The notes under the pieces are model-generated. The model ran no database searches. It was not told the DNA's origin and saw only the letters and a list, made by a program, of their open reading frames with translations. A program made the position numbers and the translations under genes. Shown piece after piece: positions 18,337 to 28,224 of a DNA stretch of 64,000 nucleotides. The stretch's first letter is position 1. Every line of letters begins with the position of its first letter. Source of the DNA: Ilyomonas sp963847085 (GTDB lineage: Bacteria; Bacteroidota; Bacteroidia; Chitinophagales; Chitinophagaceae); assembly GCA_963847085.1 (NCBI GenBank), contig CAWJYO010000011.1:310001-374000 (forward strand), in the 5' to 3' direction.

Positions 18337-21300
18337 CATCACCCGGATTAACGATCGGAGTGGAATCTTTACCAATGGCACCGTTTTCTCGAACGGCAGG
18401 TTGCTTGCCATTGTAAGCCTTGTCCATCTGATCCATCATTTGCAACAGACTTTGTGTTTGTTGCAGGTCATAAGCCATATTCTCGGCATCGGTTCCGGTA
18501 AGGCTGTTGTAGTATTTTAACTGCTGTTGCAAATCGGTTTTTACACTTTTGGCAACTTTATTAGCCAGTGTTTTATCTTCTGCACGATAGCAAGCTTCGA
18601 GGAACATCAGGGCAATGCGGTTGTGCTCGTTATTGCGCGACACCATACCATAAGGGAAGTTGCTTTGCAACATCATTTTGTCTGTTTTTTCCAGCACTTG
18701 TTTGGCATCATCTTTCCGGTCCTTGGCAGCTAAATCTAAAGCCAGTTCTGCATCGGCACGACGAATGATATTCAAATGCCTGCGGTTTTCTTCGTCATAA
18801 TAAACATTGAAAACATTGGCATTTCCAAACCCGAATTTGTTCATCACTTTATCTAACATCCAATCTGTATTCACCGTTGAATTTTGAACCGGGATTAACC
18901 GGTAGCTCAATCCATCTCTTCTTAAATAACTACCAAACCCTAATTCTCCATAAGGCACCGTAAAATAAATAGGACGCTGCCATTTGTTGGCTGCAATAAT
19001 ATTCAACATTGCCAGATCGCCTTTGTATAAAGCATTTTTGGGGATTTCAAAATCTACCGCATTTACCACACTGTCATTTTTATTGACCGTTCCATTGCTT
19101 TTCACCAAGGCTTGATCAACCGGCAGGGATACTTTCTTAGCAGGATACAAGTAATAACCACGTTCGTCCTGGTTGGCATCATTTCCCACATAATCTTTCA
19201 TCATCGTGTACAAATCGTAATACTTGTTATTGTCATCATAGCCAGGCGCAGCTTTATACACCGATATGTCTCTCGTTCTGCCTTCGATTTGTTTTGCCGA
19301 CCAGATCACATCAATCGGATTGCTTTGGTTTACTTTATACCGGAACTGGTTGATATACCAATCAATGCCTAATAAGCTTGTATTGATAACACGAATATCA
19401 GGACGAATGCCTTCTACTTCCTGTGCATACCAAAGCGGGTAAGTATCGTTATCACCAAACGTAAACAAAATGGCATTGGGCGCACAGCTTACCAGGTAAT
19501 CTTTGGCAACATCACGGGCCAGTTGCTTACGGCTTCTGTCGTGGTCGTTCCACTCCTGTTGCGCCATCAATACCGGCACAGCGAGCAGGCAAATAACAGT
19601 TGCAGCAATCGCTGCGGTTCTCTGGTTGATCTTCTTTGCCAACCAATCATTTACCTGCAACACACCCAATCCAATCCAAAATGCAAAAGCATAGAAAGAA
19701 CCGGCATACGCATAGTCTCGCTCACGCGGCTGGAAGCCCGGCTGATTCAAATAGATAACAATGGCAAAGCCCGTCATGAAGAAGAGCAGGAACGTAACAA
19801 GAAAGTCGTCGCCGCGCCGTTTATACTGGTAAAACAAACCTATCAAACCTAATATCAGCGGCAATGCAAACAAAGTATTATGAGCCTTGTTGTTTTTTAA
19901 GCTATCAGGCAATTTGCTCTGATCGCCCAGCATAATATTATCAACTGCATTCACGCCGGTTATCCAGTTACCATCGCGTTTATTGCCCAAAAACAAACCT
20001 TCAATATCATCCTGCTTACCGGCAAAATTCCAAAGAAAATACCGCAGGTACATGAAGTAGTTTTGATACGCCACAAAAAACTTGATATTGTCTCCCCAAT
20101 CGGGCGCTCGCTCATAGGTGCCATCTTTGGTTTTGCCTATATTGGCAAACATAGCATAGTAGTCGGCATGGTTCTGGTCGTTGCTCGCATCCCACATGCG
20201 CGGAAACACCATTTTATCTTTTGGCAGATACACATAATGGCCATCTTTACCCGATATAATGTATTTGTCTTTTCCGTCTACCTGGCTCTTTTGATATTTG
20301 TTTGAGGTTTCTAAATATTGAATGATATCAGCCGTAAATTTCTGTCCGTATAAAATGGGGAAATCGCCGTATTGGTCACGACCGAGATAACCCACCAAAC
20401 TCATTGGATTGTCCACGTTAAACATATCTACAGCAGGGTCGGCATTGCTGCGAATCATGGTCGTTATGTAGCTGCTGTAGCCAATGAGCATAAACGTTAA
20501 ACACCACAAGCCAAGGCGCATGTAACTCAAGCCACGCTTAGTAGCATAACGCAAGCTCCACCAGATGGCAATGGAAAGCAAAATAAAGAAAACAATAAAG
20601 CCTGAAAAGAAAGGAAGACCAACATTATTAACAAAGAAAATATCGAAATAACCAGCCGCTTTTACCGACAACTGAATGACGCCAACCTGCACCACACCTG
20701 TTACCACACAACCAATTATGAAGAAAATATAAGCCCCGCCGTAATATTCTTTTTTGTTTTTACCAAGCGCTTCAATGCCGTATAAAAGACCAATGGCAAT
20801 GAGCGTTCCGAATATCATTAAACCTGCAACAGTATTATCACTAAGCGCTACATCGTCGCCATAGCGTTGCTGGATATTGGCCGCATATTCGTTCAGCAAA
20901 TTGTTTTCTCCCCGGCTTCCCAGCCATGCACCGATAAACGCCAGCACACCGCCAACAATCACAACACGAATGAAATATTTGCGAAGCAAGGCATAATTAA
21001 AGGTTGGCTGTTTGCGGAAATAATACACCATCACAATGGCTGGAATGGTAAGCAAGCCTAAGAGGTGAACGCCGATTGACAAGCCCATCAAAAAAAAGAT
21101 AAATACAATCCAACGATCAGCGCCGGGCTGATCAGCATTGTGTTCCCATTTCAGCATCGCCCAAAAAATAAGCGCAGTAAAAAAAGACGACATAGCATAC
21201 ACTTCGCCTTCAACGGCGCTGTACCAAAACGAATCGGTGAAAGTATAAGCCAGCGCTCCCACAATACCGGCACCCATGATGCTAATGATTTGGCCTGTTG

Positions 21301-21640
21301 TTAAATCAGCTACACTACCTTTTTGCACAATGCGCCGCGCAAAATGCGTAATACTCCAAAAGGTAAATAAAATGGTAAAGCCGCTTGCTAATGCGCTCAT
21401 CACGTTTACGGCTTTAGCAGCAGTCATTGGATTGTCGCCAAACAAAATGATAAAGAAACGTCCAAGTAAAATAAACAGCGGCGCGCCCGGCGGATGCGGA
21501 ATTTGAACTTTAAAACAACTGCTTACAAACTCGCCGCAATCCCAAAGGCTGCCGCCAGCTTCAGCCGTTAAAATATAAACCATGCAGGCAATAAGGCACA
21601 CCGCCCAGCCCGTAATGTTGTTCACCCGTTTAAAGTTCAT
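18326..21640 (-). CDS. DUF2723 membrane protein (glycosyltransferase-like)
   Basis: A large 1104-residue protein. The N-terminal membrane domain begins NITGWAVCLIACMVYILTAE and contains SLWDCGEFVSSCFKVQIPHP and PGAPLFILLGR. These are the hallmarks of DUF2723, which resembles protein O-mannosyl/GT-C transferases, with acidic residues in the first periplasmic loop. Roughly 12-14 membrane segments extend to about residue 700. A soluble region follows (FGDNDTYPLWYAQEVEGIRP, then DIRVINTSLLGIDWYINQF). The family is widespread in Bacteroidota; the substrate is unknown. The gene is long and unbroken, unlike many neighbours. It has its own terminator. Confidence 0.9.
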   Translation of the reverse strand: MNFKRVNNITGWAVCLIACMVYILTAEAGGSLWDCGEFVSSCFKVQIPHPPGAPLFILLGRFFIILFGDNPMTAAKAVNVMSALASGFTILFTFWSITHFARRIVQKGSVADLTTGQIISIMGAGIVGALAYTFTDSFWYSAVEGEVYAMSSFFTALIFWAMLKWEHNADQPGADRWIVFIFFLMGLSIGVHLLGLLTIPAIVMVYYFRKQPTFNYALLRKYFIRVVIVGGVLAFIGAWLGSRGENNLLNEYAANIQQRYGDDVALSDNTVAGLMIFGTLIAIGLLYGIEALGKNKKEYYGGAYIFFIIGCVVTGVVQVGVIQLSVKAAGYFDIFFVNNVGLPFFSGFIVFFILLSIAIWWSLRYATKRGLSYMRLGLWCLTFMLIGYSSYITTMIRSNADPAVDMFNVDNPMSLVGYLGRDQYGDFPILYGQKFTADIIQYLETSNKYQKSQVDGKDKYIISGKDGHYVYLPKDKMVFPRMWDASNDQNHADYYAMFANIGKTKDGTYERAPDWGDNIKFFVAYQNYFMYLRYFLWNFAGKQDDIEGLFLGNKRDGNWITGVNAVDNIMLGDQSKLPDSLKNNKAHNTLFALPLILGLIGLFYQYKRRGDDFLVTFLLFFMTGFAIVIYLNQPGFQPRERDYAYAGSFYAFAFWIGLGVLQVNDWLAKKINQRTAAIAATVICLLAVPVLMAQQEWNDHDRSRKQLARDVAKDYLVSCAPNAILFTFGDNDTYPLWYAQEVEGIRPDIRVINTSLLGIDWYINQFRYKVNQSNPIDVIWSAKQIEGRTRDISVYKAAPGYDDNNKYYDLYTMMKDYVGNDANQDERGYYLYPAKKVSLPVDQALVKSNGTVNKNDSVVNAVDFEIPKNALYKGDLAMLNIIAANKWQRPIYFTVPYGELGFGSYLRRDGLSYRLIPVQNSTVNTDWMLDKVMNKFGFGNANVFNVYYDEENRRHLNIIRRADAELALDLAAKDRKDDAKQVLEKTDKMMLQSNFPYGMVSRNNEHNRIALMFLEACYRAEDKTLANKVAKSVKTDLQQQLKYYNSLTGTDAENMAYDLQQTQSLLQMMDQMDKAYNGKQPAVRENGAIGKDSTPIVNPGDAGQ

Positions 21641-21954
21641 GTTATATAGCAGTTTTTATAAAAACGGGCAAACATAATGGAAAGAGTTGAAACCCGTTTC
21701 GCAACCTTAGATTTTAAGAATTGATTGATAAATAAACGGCTGATAGCATGATAAAAACTGACGAAAGAAGGTAACGGTGCTGGAGTTCTATTTAAGAGTA
21801 TTTATCATCAGGTTTGAAGTTTGCTTTCAGCACCAACGCTCTTGTAAAATCAAGAAAGGGCTATACAAAACAGTTTATTGCAATTTTGTTTTTACAGTAA
21901 AACTGCCAGCATGAATTTTATTTTCTTCTTTGCTTTCGGTTATTTTGAAGACAA
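21641..21954. other. gene-free intergenic stretch
   Basis: Between the divergent-side start of the DUF2723 gene and the end of the secreted-protein gene I see no coding frame, hairpin or repeat that I can support. Confidence 0.5.
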
Positions 21955-22782
21955 TTATTTTACTTTACCTGCGGCGTTTTCCAGCACCACATTAGAAAGT
22001 ACACCTGTATCGGCTGTAGCCGGCAAATGCGAACAGAAACCAATGCCAACATAAAACGGTGCATCGAGGTGCAACTGGATGGGGTCTCCTAACTGGTGCA
22101 TGGGTTCGCCGTGCATACTTACATAAATGGCAAAAGCATCGCCCTTTTTTTCTATCCCAATGCGCTGTGCGCTTTTTTCTGTAACCCTTTCTTCCTTCAG
22201 CATAGCGTTTGTTTCGGGGCGCCAGGCAAGGTGCATCAATCCGGCTCCATGCAAGGCCACCATCGCTTCTTTAGCATCATCATCTAAACTCTGGCGAATA
22301 ATAACAACCGCTTTTCTATCACCATAACCTGCCGTGTCGGGAAAACTAACATCGGCAGCCAGAGATACATCGCCCGACATTTTTTTCCATACATAACGGA
22401 ATTCGTCGCGCGTGTACCAGATGTTGTAACCGGCTGATGTGATGGTGTATTGTTTAGTAGTTGGGTTGTAAGATGATGAGCCGGGAACCAGTGCAGCACC
22501 TACATCGGTTTGCCCGGTGAAAATACCGATTGCTTTATTTTCAGTACGGGGAGCACGATGAAAATCGAGCGGCGGCGGCACTTGCTTATGAGTAGCAGAA
22601 CCTGGTAAAGACCAATCCGGCACAGTTACTTTTTGGGACGAAGTAGATTGAGCAAAAGCATGGTTTGACAAAATACTCAAAAACAAAAAGGCTAAGGCAA
22701 CAGCAATTGTTTTTGCGATGGTGCGTACATATCTAAAACCCATCAATCTCGTTTCAATTTTTTCTTTTACAATGGTGTTCAT
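21955..22782 (-). CDS. secreted lectin/glucanase-fold (DUF1349-like) protein
   Basis: A 275-residue protein with an N-terminal signal peptide (TIAKTIAVALAFLFLSILSNHAFAQ). A beta-sandwich-like body follows, with IGIFTGQTDVGAALVPGSSS, YTITSAGYNIWYTRDEFRYV and WKKMSGDVSLAADVSF, then AVVIIRQSLDDDAKEAMVAL. The same domain occurs at the start of so-called biopolymer-transporter Tol proteins in Bacteroidota and resembles DUF1349/concanavalin-like domains. Here it occurs alone, without a TolB propeller. It probably binds a carbohydrate or peptide in the periplasm; this is inference. Confidence 0.7.
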   Translation of the reverse strand: MNTIVKEKIETRLMGFRYVRTIAKTIAVALAFLFLSILSNHAFAQSTSSQKVTVPDWSLPGSATHKQVPPPLDFHRAPRTENKAIGIFTGQTDVGAALVPGSSSYNPTTKQYTITSAGYNIWYTRDEFRYVWKKMSGDVSLAADVSFPDTAGYGDRKAVVIIRQSLDDDAKEAMVALHGAGLMHLAWRPETNAMLKEERVTEKSAQRIGIEKKGDAFAIYVSMHGEPMHQLGDPIQLHLDAPFYVGIGFCSHLPATADTGVLSNVVLENAAGKVK

Positions 22783-23015
22783 AATGCATTGTTTTAGTAA
22801 CTAAAATAGAATAGGTGTAAAACTAAAATTCATTTTCGTACTGCAAGCTGCTTTTATACTTATTTGCCGTTGTGATGTAGAAATGTTGTAGCAGATGGAG
22901 TTCGTTCTACTGATTGGTGGGTAAATAAACAGACCCGCCAAACTGCATAAGCTGTTGGAAAATTAATTTAAAATTAAACGACTATCCTTTTACTGTAACC
23001 AACGATAAAACGTAT

Positions 23016-23122
23016 CGTCACTGCGAGGTACGAAGCAGTCTGTGCTATGTAGCAAAGCCTGACTACTATTGGTAAACCTCTTTCACTATTATCCAAAGAC
23101 TGCTTCGTACCTCGCAGTGACG
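23016..23122. repeat. paired inverted repeat family 1, locus B
   Basis: The arms at 23016-23044 and 23097-23122 carry GCGAGGTACGAAGCAGTC and its exact reverse complement. The centre base that is C at locus A is T here in both arms. Confidence 0.85.
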
Positions 23123-23197
23123 AACTCATTGCAAAAGCTAACCACAAGGTGATTAGAAACGGACAGTCATTCAAAATAAAATAGTTCAAATGCAAGT

Positions 23198-23483
23198 GCG
23201 CTTCGTCATTCCGTGAATGTGCTGCAGAGGTTTAAAATCATGTTGCGCATTGCAACCTGTCCACGTGCGGGATGCCCTCAACATGAGTATGAACCATAAT
23301 CAAATTAGCGAGGGCTTTGTGCGGAATCTGATGATGAAATGAAGAAGATGTTACATGCAATTAAGATGCTTACAACATAATAACAGGTTTTAATTCTTGA
23401 GATCAGATTCCGCACAAAGCCGCCTAGCAATAATTGATTATTGTGCAAAACCAAAAGGCGGCAATTGCGGAATGACGATGCGC
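23198..23483. repeat. 286-bp element with nested inverted repeats
   Basis: Outer arms 23198-23213 and 23468-23483 (GCGCTTCGTCATTCCG against its complement, one mismatch in 16). Inner arms 23314-23331 and 23403-23420 are perfect over 18 bases (GCTTTGTGCGGAATCTGA). A further GCCGCCT/AGGCGGC pair encloses the near-palindrome CAATAATTGATTATTG. There is no open frame inside. This resembles a non-autonomous mobile element or a structured repeat. Confidence 0.65.
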
Positions 23484-23513
23484 TTTTTTAGAACCCGATT
23501 TAATGTAAACACG

Positions 23514-26500
23514 TTAGGGCATCTCTGCTACAATCTTCACCGTTTCGAGGCTTACGGTGCAAACCTTTTGCAATAAATCAATTACGTGTTCTTTATAATC
23601 GGCAAAGCGATACGTGTTAAAGCGTTCGGCAATGGTTGGGTCCGATGGTTTCTTTTCCTTGTATTGGTCGAGTATCCATTCCAAAGCGCTGCGATTGCCT
23701 AATTTGTAATGCCAGGCTTCTGCGGGCACGCGGTGCAGTTCGGTGTTTTCATCCAACTGAATAATGCCTTCTTCTTTCAACACCCGAAGTTTGGTTTTGG
23801 GCATTTTCTTATCGCCGACTTCTTTTCGTGCAAAAACAAAAGGAGCCACGCTTTCGTAATTGATATGCAGTTCCATCAACCGTTTGCCCCAGCTTTCCCA
23901 TTGGTAAAAGTTTTCGTAGAGAGGAATGCGCGGAAACTCGCGCTTTAAATTGAGTTCATACTTAGTGCGATAGGCCGGATGATGCAACACGGCATACACA
24001 TAATGGAAGATATTTTCTTTTGTAATGACATTGGCAGGCGCAACATCTATCAAAAATTCTTCGCGCAATTCGCGGCTGCCGGCATAACAAACGGGTGATG
24101 CGTTTCTGTTTTTGCCCATATTTTTGGTTGAAGAGTTGCAATGCCCAATCGGTGATGTTATCTTGCTGTTGTCCTTCTTTGTTGTAACAATAAAAAGGAA
24201 GGCATTGCGTCTTTTCTAAAGTGTCAAGACCAATTAAATTTGATGATGATAAAGCATGAAAAGGCTTGGTTGAACCTAATCCAGTAATTCCAATAATCTG
24301 ATTTTGTAAATTCAAATTATCGCCATAGATTTCATAATGATTATGAGTTAGACGATGATTAAATAATTTTTCAGAGTAAAGAAACAATTTAAAAAAAGGT
24401 CTGTATAAAGAATCGATTATTAATGATTCATTTTTCTTAGCATAAGATTTATTTAGAAAATAGCTTTCGAGAGATGAACTCCACTTTATTGATAGATCTC
24501 ATTTTATTTTTCTTAATACTATTATTGTATTTTTCTATAAAAAATGAAATCTTACTTTCTTAATGTTTCAACATCCAAATCATAAACCCATTCATCTCTT
24601 GTTGTTTCGACTCCTCTTGAAAACAATTTAAAAATTGCTTCTTTTTTATTTCCCTCTTTCACTTCTTTATCAATCAGAGGAATCAAATCTATCCCAATCA
24701 TTTTCCGATTGATTGATCCAATTATTATTTTTATCAGGCGACGATATTTTCAAAATCTAAAGTATTCAAATGGTGTTCTGCTAAATAAGCCTTTTTGTCT
24801 TCTGCACTTTTATAATCGCTTATCTCATTATAAAATATTCTACAAGGATGCGGCTTTCCTTACTTTTTGTTTTTATAAAAAAATAAATTGCAATGCCTAC
24901 TCTTATTTCGTCCGAAAAAACATTATCACCTCTTGTCTTTTTTTTCGCACGGAGGTTCTTGCATTTCCTTTTAAATTGATTATATAAATATCACTAAACT
25001 GCTCTGCCGCTACTTTTCTAAACCCATCAAATGATTTTCCGTCAATGAATGAACTGTTAGAAACAAATGCAATTATTCCTTCGTCATTTAATCTATCCGT
25101 TGCCCAACGAAAGAAGCGCACATACATATCATACACTACAATTTGGTTTTGCGCTGTGCCTTGTTTAATGTAAGTATCTTTTATGCGCTTATCAATTTCT
25201 TTATAAGCTCGGTTGGCGTTTTAAAATTATAATTCTCCTGATTTGCATTATACGGCGGGTTGCCAATGATGACGCTTATCTTTCTTTCATTTTGTTTCTT
25301 AATTCGCTCGGCATTTTCGGCGGTTACGCCAAACAAACTGCCTTGCTTTCCTGCCCAATGAAAGCCGGTATTATCAAGCGTATCCACAAAACAAAGCGCA
25401 TCAAATTCTTCGTACTTGCCGGTCTTTTGCTTGTAGGTAAATTCAATGTTCAGGTTGGCAATGTAGTAAGGCAAAATGGCAACCTCGTTGGCGTGCAGCT
25501 CGTGCTTGTATTTGTGCGGCAGCTTGCCCGCGGGCAGGTAGTCAATAATATCGCAAATAAATGTGCCGGTGCCGGTTGCAGGGTCGAGTATCTCCACATT
25601 TTTATCGCCCATCGTTTTGCCAAAATGTTTGTGTAAAAGATAATCGGTGCTGCGGATCATAAACTGCACAATTTCGTTGGGTGTATACACAATGCCCAGC
25701 CTGTCGGCAGCTTTGGGGTTGTAGCCTTTGTAAAACGCTTCGTACACCACTTTGAAAAACTTTTGTTTTTCGTGGTGGTCGGCAATAGCGGCAGCGCGTG
25801 CATTGATGGTATCGTAATAATGCTTGATGCTGCCGAGCGTGTTTTTGCGCACATTGCCGGTGAAAAACGTTTGAATGATTTTGTTCAGCTCGCGGGCAAT
25901 ATTGTTTTCCTGGTGAAAATGCGGCTCATCAAAAATGGTGTTGAAAATGTCGGCGCTCAGTATGTGCTGGATCATCATTTCCCTCACATCGGCACCCGTA
26001 ATTTCGGGGTTGATGGCTTCTTTGCACATGGCCAAAAAATCAGCCATTGCCCGTTGCATGGCGGCGTTTGTTTTTGCCTCTTTTTCAATGATGCTGCGGA
26101 TGGCTTCGGTAACGGCCGGAATGTCTTGCTTAAACTGTTCAATGGCTTCGCGAAAGTCATGCACATCAGGCCGCTCGTAGCTTAAAAAGCGGGTGAGAAT
26201 GTTGTGAAGCTGCTCATCATCGTGCATGTTGATGCGCGCTACTTCGCTGCCGTGCTGGAAGAGAACGGCGGTTTGCGAATCTTCAAACAGGATATTATCG
26301 GAAGGATAGCCTTTGTTGAATTTCTTGCGGATTTCTTCGTTAATGTCGTCGCTTTCATCCTTGCTTTCCCAGTAACCCCAGTCGTTGCGGATGTAATCTT
26401 TTAAAGTGCCATCGGGTGTGATGATTTTGCCCTGTTTGTTTTTGGTTGATATTTCGGCGATGAGCATTAAATCTTTGCTGCGGGCATATTCATTCAGCAA

Positions 26501-26602
26501 CCAATAAAACGGATTGCGGATGGCGGTTTCTTTTTTGCTGCCGCCGAATTGGATGATTTTCTGAAGCTCGTTCCGGTATTGGGTTATGGCGTAGGAACTC
26601 AT
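23514..26602 (-). pseudogene. single-chain restriction-modification enzyme (type IIG/ISP-like), several frameshifts
   Basis: One reconstructed gene of about 1,000 codons. The first frame (26602-25181, 473 aa) has an N-terminal region with PDG then WGYWESKDE, a possible PD-(D/E)xK nuclease site. An N6-adenine methylase core follows with GIVYTPNEIVQFMI, motif I DPATGTGTFICDI and motif IV GNPPYNANQ. The reading then jumps frame several times: 25136-24903 (YDMYVRFFRWATDRLNDEGI, AFVSNSSFIDG), a frame around 24800-24560 (EAIFKLFSRGVETTRDEWVY), 24387-24119, and 24119-23514 (SPVCYAGSRELREEFLIDVA to the end). The last part matches the type ISP C-terminal specificity domain. At least four single-base shifts are needed. 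It may be sequencing error or a decayed gene; no other R-M gene is adjacent. Confidence 0.75.
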
Positions 26603-27008
26603 GGCGTAAATCAGATATTTGTTTGATTTTTTTTAATCAACCTGTCAGGTTCTTGAACCTGAGAGTTTGGTGTAACATCGTTTTCAAACATACGGTTTAT
26701 TTTAGTTTGATGTTACGTCACTGCGAGGAACGAAGCAGTCTGTGGTTAGATGAATGAAGATGTTTGTAAGTAATAATTGGGATGGGTTCATTACATACAA
26801 ACCTCATGTACTCCATAGCATAGATTGCTTCGTTCCTCGCAATGACGTAAGAATGCGGATAGATTCATTACATACTTAATGTATTATATAGCCACAGATT
26901 GCTTCTTTCCCGATGACCACACAATAACACAGGTAAGCTGTTGCCAACACAAAGCAAAAGCATTGAAGACGAATAGAAATTCAGGCAAAAACAAACTTCA
27001 TCAACCTA
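26603..27008. other. repeat-bearing intergenic region
   Basis: No gene. It contains a CAGGTTC-TT-GAACCTG palindrome (26645-26661, the same core words as the hairpin at 51793-51823), family-1 locus C, and a degenerate extra arm at 26892-26918. Confidence 0.6.
26716..26847. repeat. paired inverted repeat family 1, locus C
   Basis: The arms at 26716-26745 and 26819-26847 carry GCGAGGAACGAAGCAGTC and a complement differing only by one change that still pairs as G-T. The variable centre base is A in both arms. Confidence 0.85.
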
Positions 27009-28199
27009 TTATATCTTCAATCGGATCTGCCGCCTTTCAAGCCAACCGGCCATTTGTATTACCAACAAAGAAATGATTACCGACCTGAAAAATCCGCCCC
27101 AGCCTTCATTTAAAAATGCTGGAAAATGAAAATGGAAAATTTCAAACAATGAGTACAAAATATAAGGAATGAGATAACAAACCAAGGTAACCGTTCCGGC
27201 TGGTTTGATGACATTGAACCACTCTTTTTTTTGTTTAACATCAATGAGATAAACAGTAACAACATACATCAAAACAGCGATGCCTGTGCAAAGGCCAATC
27301 CACGAAGGTGTATCGTGAATTTTAGAGATACCGCCCAACGGGCGGGTCAAAAAACCAAGAGCAATATTTAATAAACCGAATAGTGTAAGAAAGGCCCACA
27401 ATTGGCTCAGCCTGTTTTCGCTTACTAATTTTTTATACAAAACAAAAACCACCACGCCAGCCATCGTAAACGCAGGCATAGAGCCGCTTCCCACAATCCA
27501 GATATAATGATGAATGGATTGTAAACTTTCCAACAAGCCTGCTCTGGCAGCCACAGAAAACAGGAAGAAAAAGGCCCAGGAAATGGCGCAAAACCAAACC
27601 CTTCCTTTTGAAAGCAAATACAGCGGAGCGCAAATGAAATACGACCAACCCAATAGCCCTAAAATGCCATACCATTGCGGCTGCATGGGTAGAATCAAAT
27701 GGTCTTTGTTTTCGCCTTTATAAACCACTGCCATCGCTATCAGTAATACAAAACCTAAGCTTTGTAAAAGGGTGCGGATCGGTTTCTTTATTGTTTTTGG
27801 ATAATCTATCCAAATTAAAAAGAACGCAAGTGTGATGATGATTTCCCAAACGGGTCGGGGCAGCAAAGCTGTATCGCTGTAATTCTCAAGATTGACATGA
27901 AAGAAACCCATAATAAGCAGGGCAAGAGAACGAAGCAAAATGTAAAGAAGCAACTGCTTTTCTGTTTCTCCCCGCTTGATGCGGTTTTGTAACGCAATGG
28001 GAATGGACAAGCCGATAATAAAAAGAAAGGCAGGAAAAATGGTGTCAGCAAAGCCCAATGCGTCTTCGCTTGCTTTTGCATGTTTAATCCATTCGGGAAC
28101 ATTGTGAACGCCATCAAAATCGTTCACAAAAATCATCAGAAACATAGTAACCGCCCGAAATACATCAATGGAATACAAGCGTTGTTGCGGCTCTTTCAT
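27009..28199 (-). CDS. DUF5009/DUF1624-type membrane acyltransferase-like protein
   Basis: A 396-residue polytopic protein of about 10-11 helices. It starts RLYSIDVFRAVTMFLMIFVN, with DTIFPAFLFIIGLSIPIAL downstream, which is the signature of the DUF5009/heparan-alpha-glucosaminide N-acetyltransferase-like group. These proteins probably transfer acyl groups to sugars across the membrane. The gene follows accC by 25 bases on the same strand and may be co-transcribed with efp-accB-accC, although a functional tie is not evident. Confidence 0.83.
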   Translation of the reverse strand: MKEPQQRLYSIDVFRAVTMFLMIFVNDFDGVHNVPEWIKHAKASEDALGFADTIFPAFLFIIGLSIPIALQNRIKRGETEKQLLLYILLRSLALLIMGFFHVNLENYSDTALLPRPVWEIIITLAFFLIWIDYPKTIKKPIRTLLQSLGFVLLIAMAVVYKGENKDHLILPMQPQWYGILGLLGWSYFICAPLYLLSKGRVWFCAISWAFFFLFSVAARAGLLESLQSIHHYIWIVGSGSMPAFTMAGVVVFVLYKKLVSENRLSQLWAFLTLFGLLNIALGFLTRPLGGISKIHDTPSWIGLCTGIAVLMYVVTVYLIDVKQKKEWFNVIKPAGTVTLVCYLIPYILYSLFEIFHFHFPAFLNEGWGGFFRSVIISLLVIQMAGWLERRQIRLKI

Positions 28200-28224
28200 G
28201 CAAAAGTTTTATTGGCTTTTGGTT

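Larger units (their letters stand above)
22783..23513. other. long repeat-filled intergenic region
   Basis: There is no gene here. It holds family-1 locus B (23016-23122) and a separate nested inverted-repeat element (23198-23483). A small frame through the repeats (22974-23195) has no protein character. Confidence 0.6.

Noticed and set aside
22974..23195. 73-codon frame in the intergenic region
   Set aside because: It spans both arms of repeat locus B; coding is an accident of the repeat.
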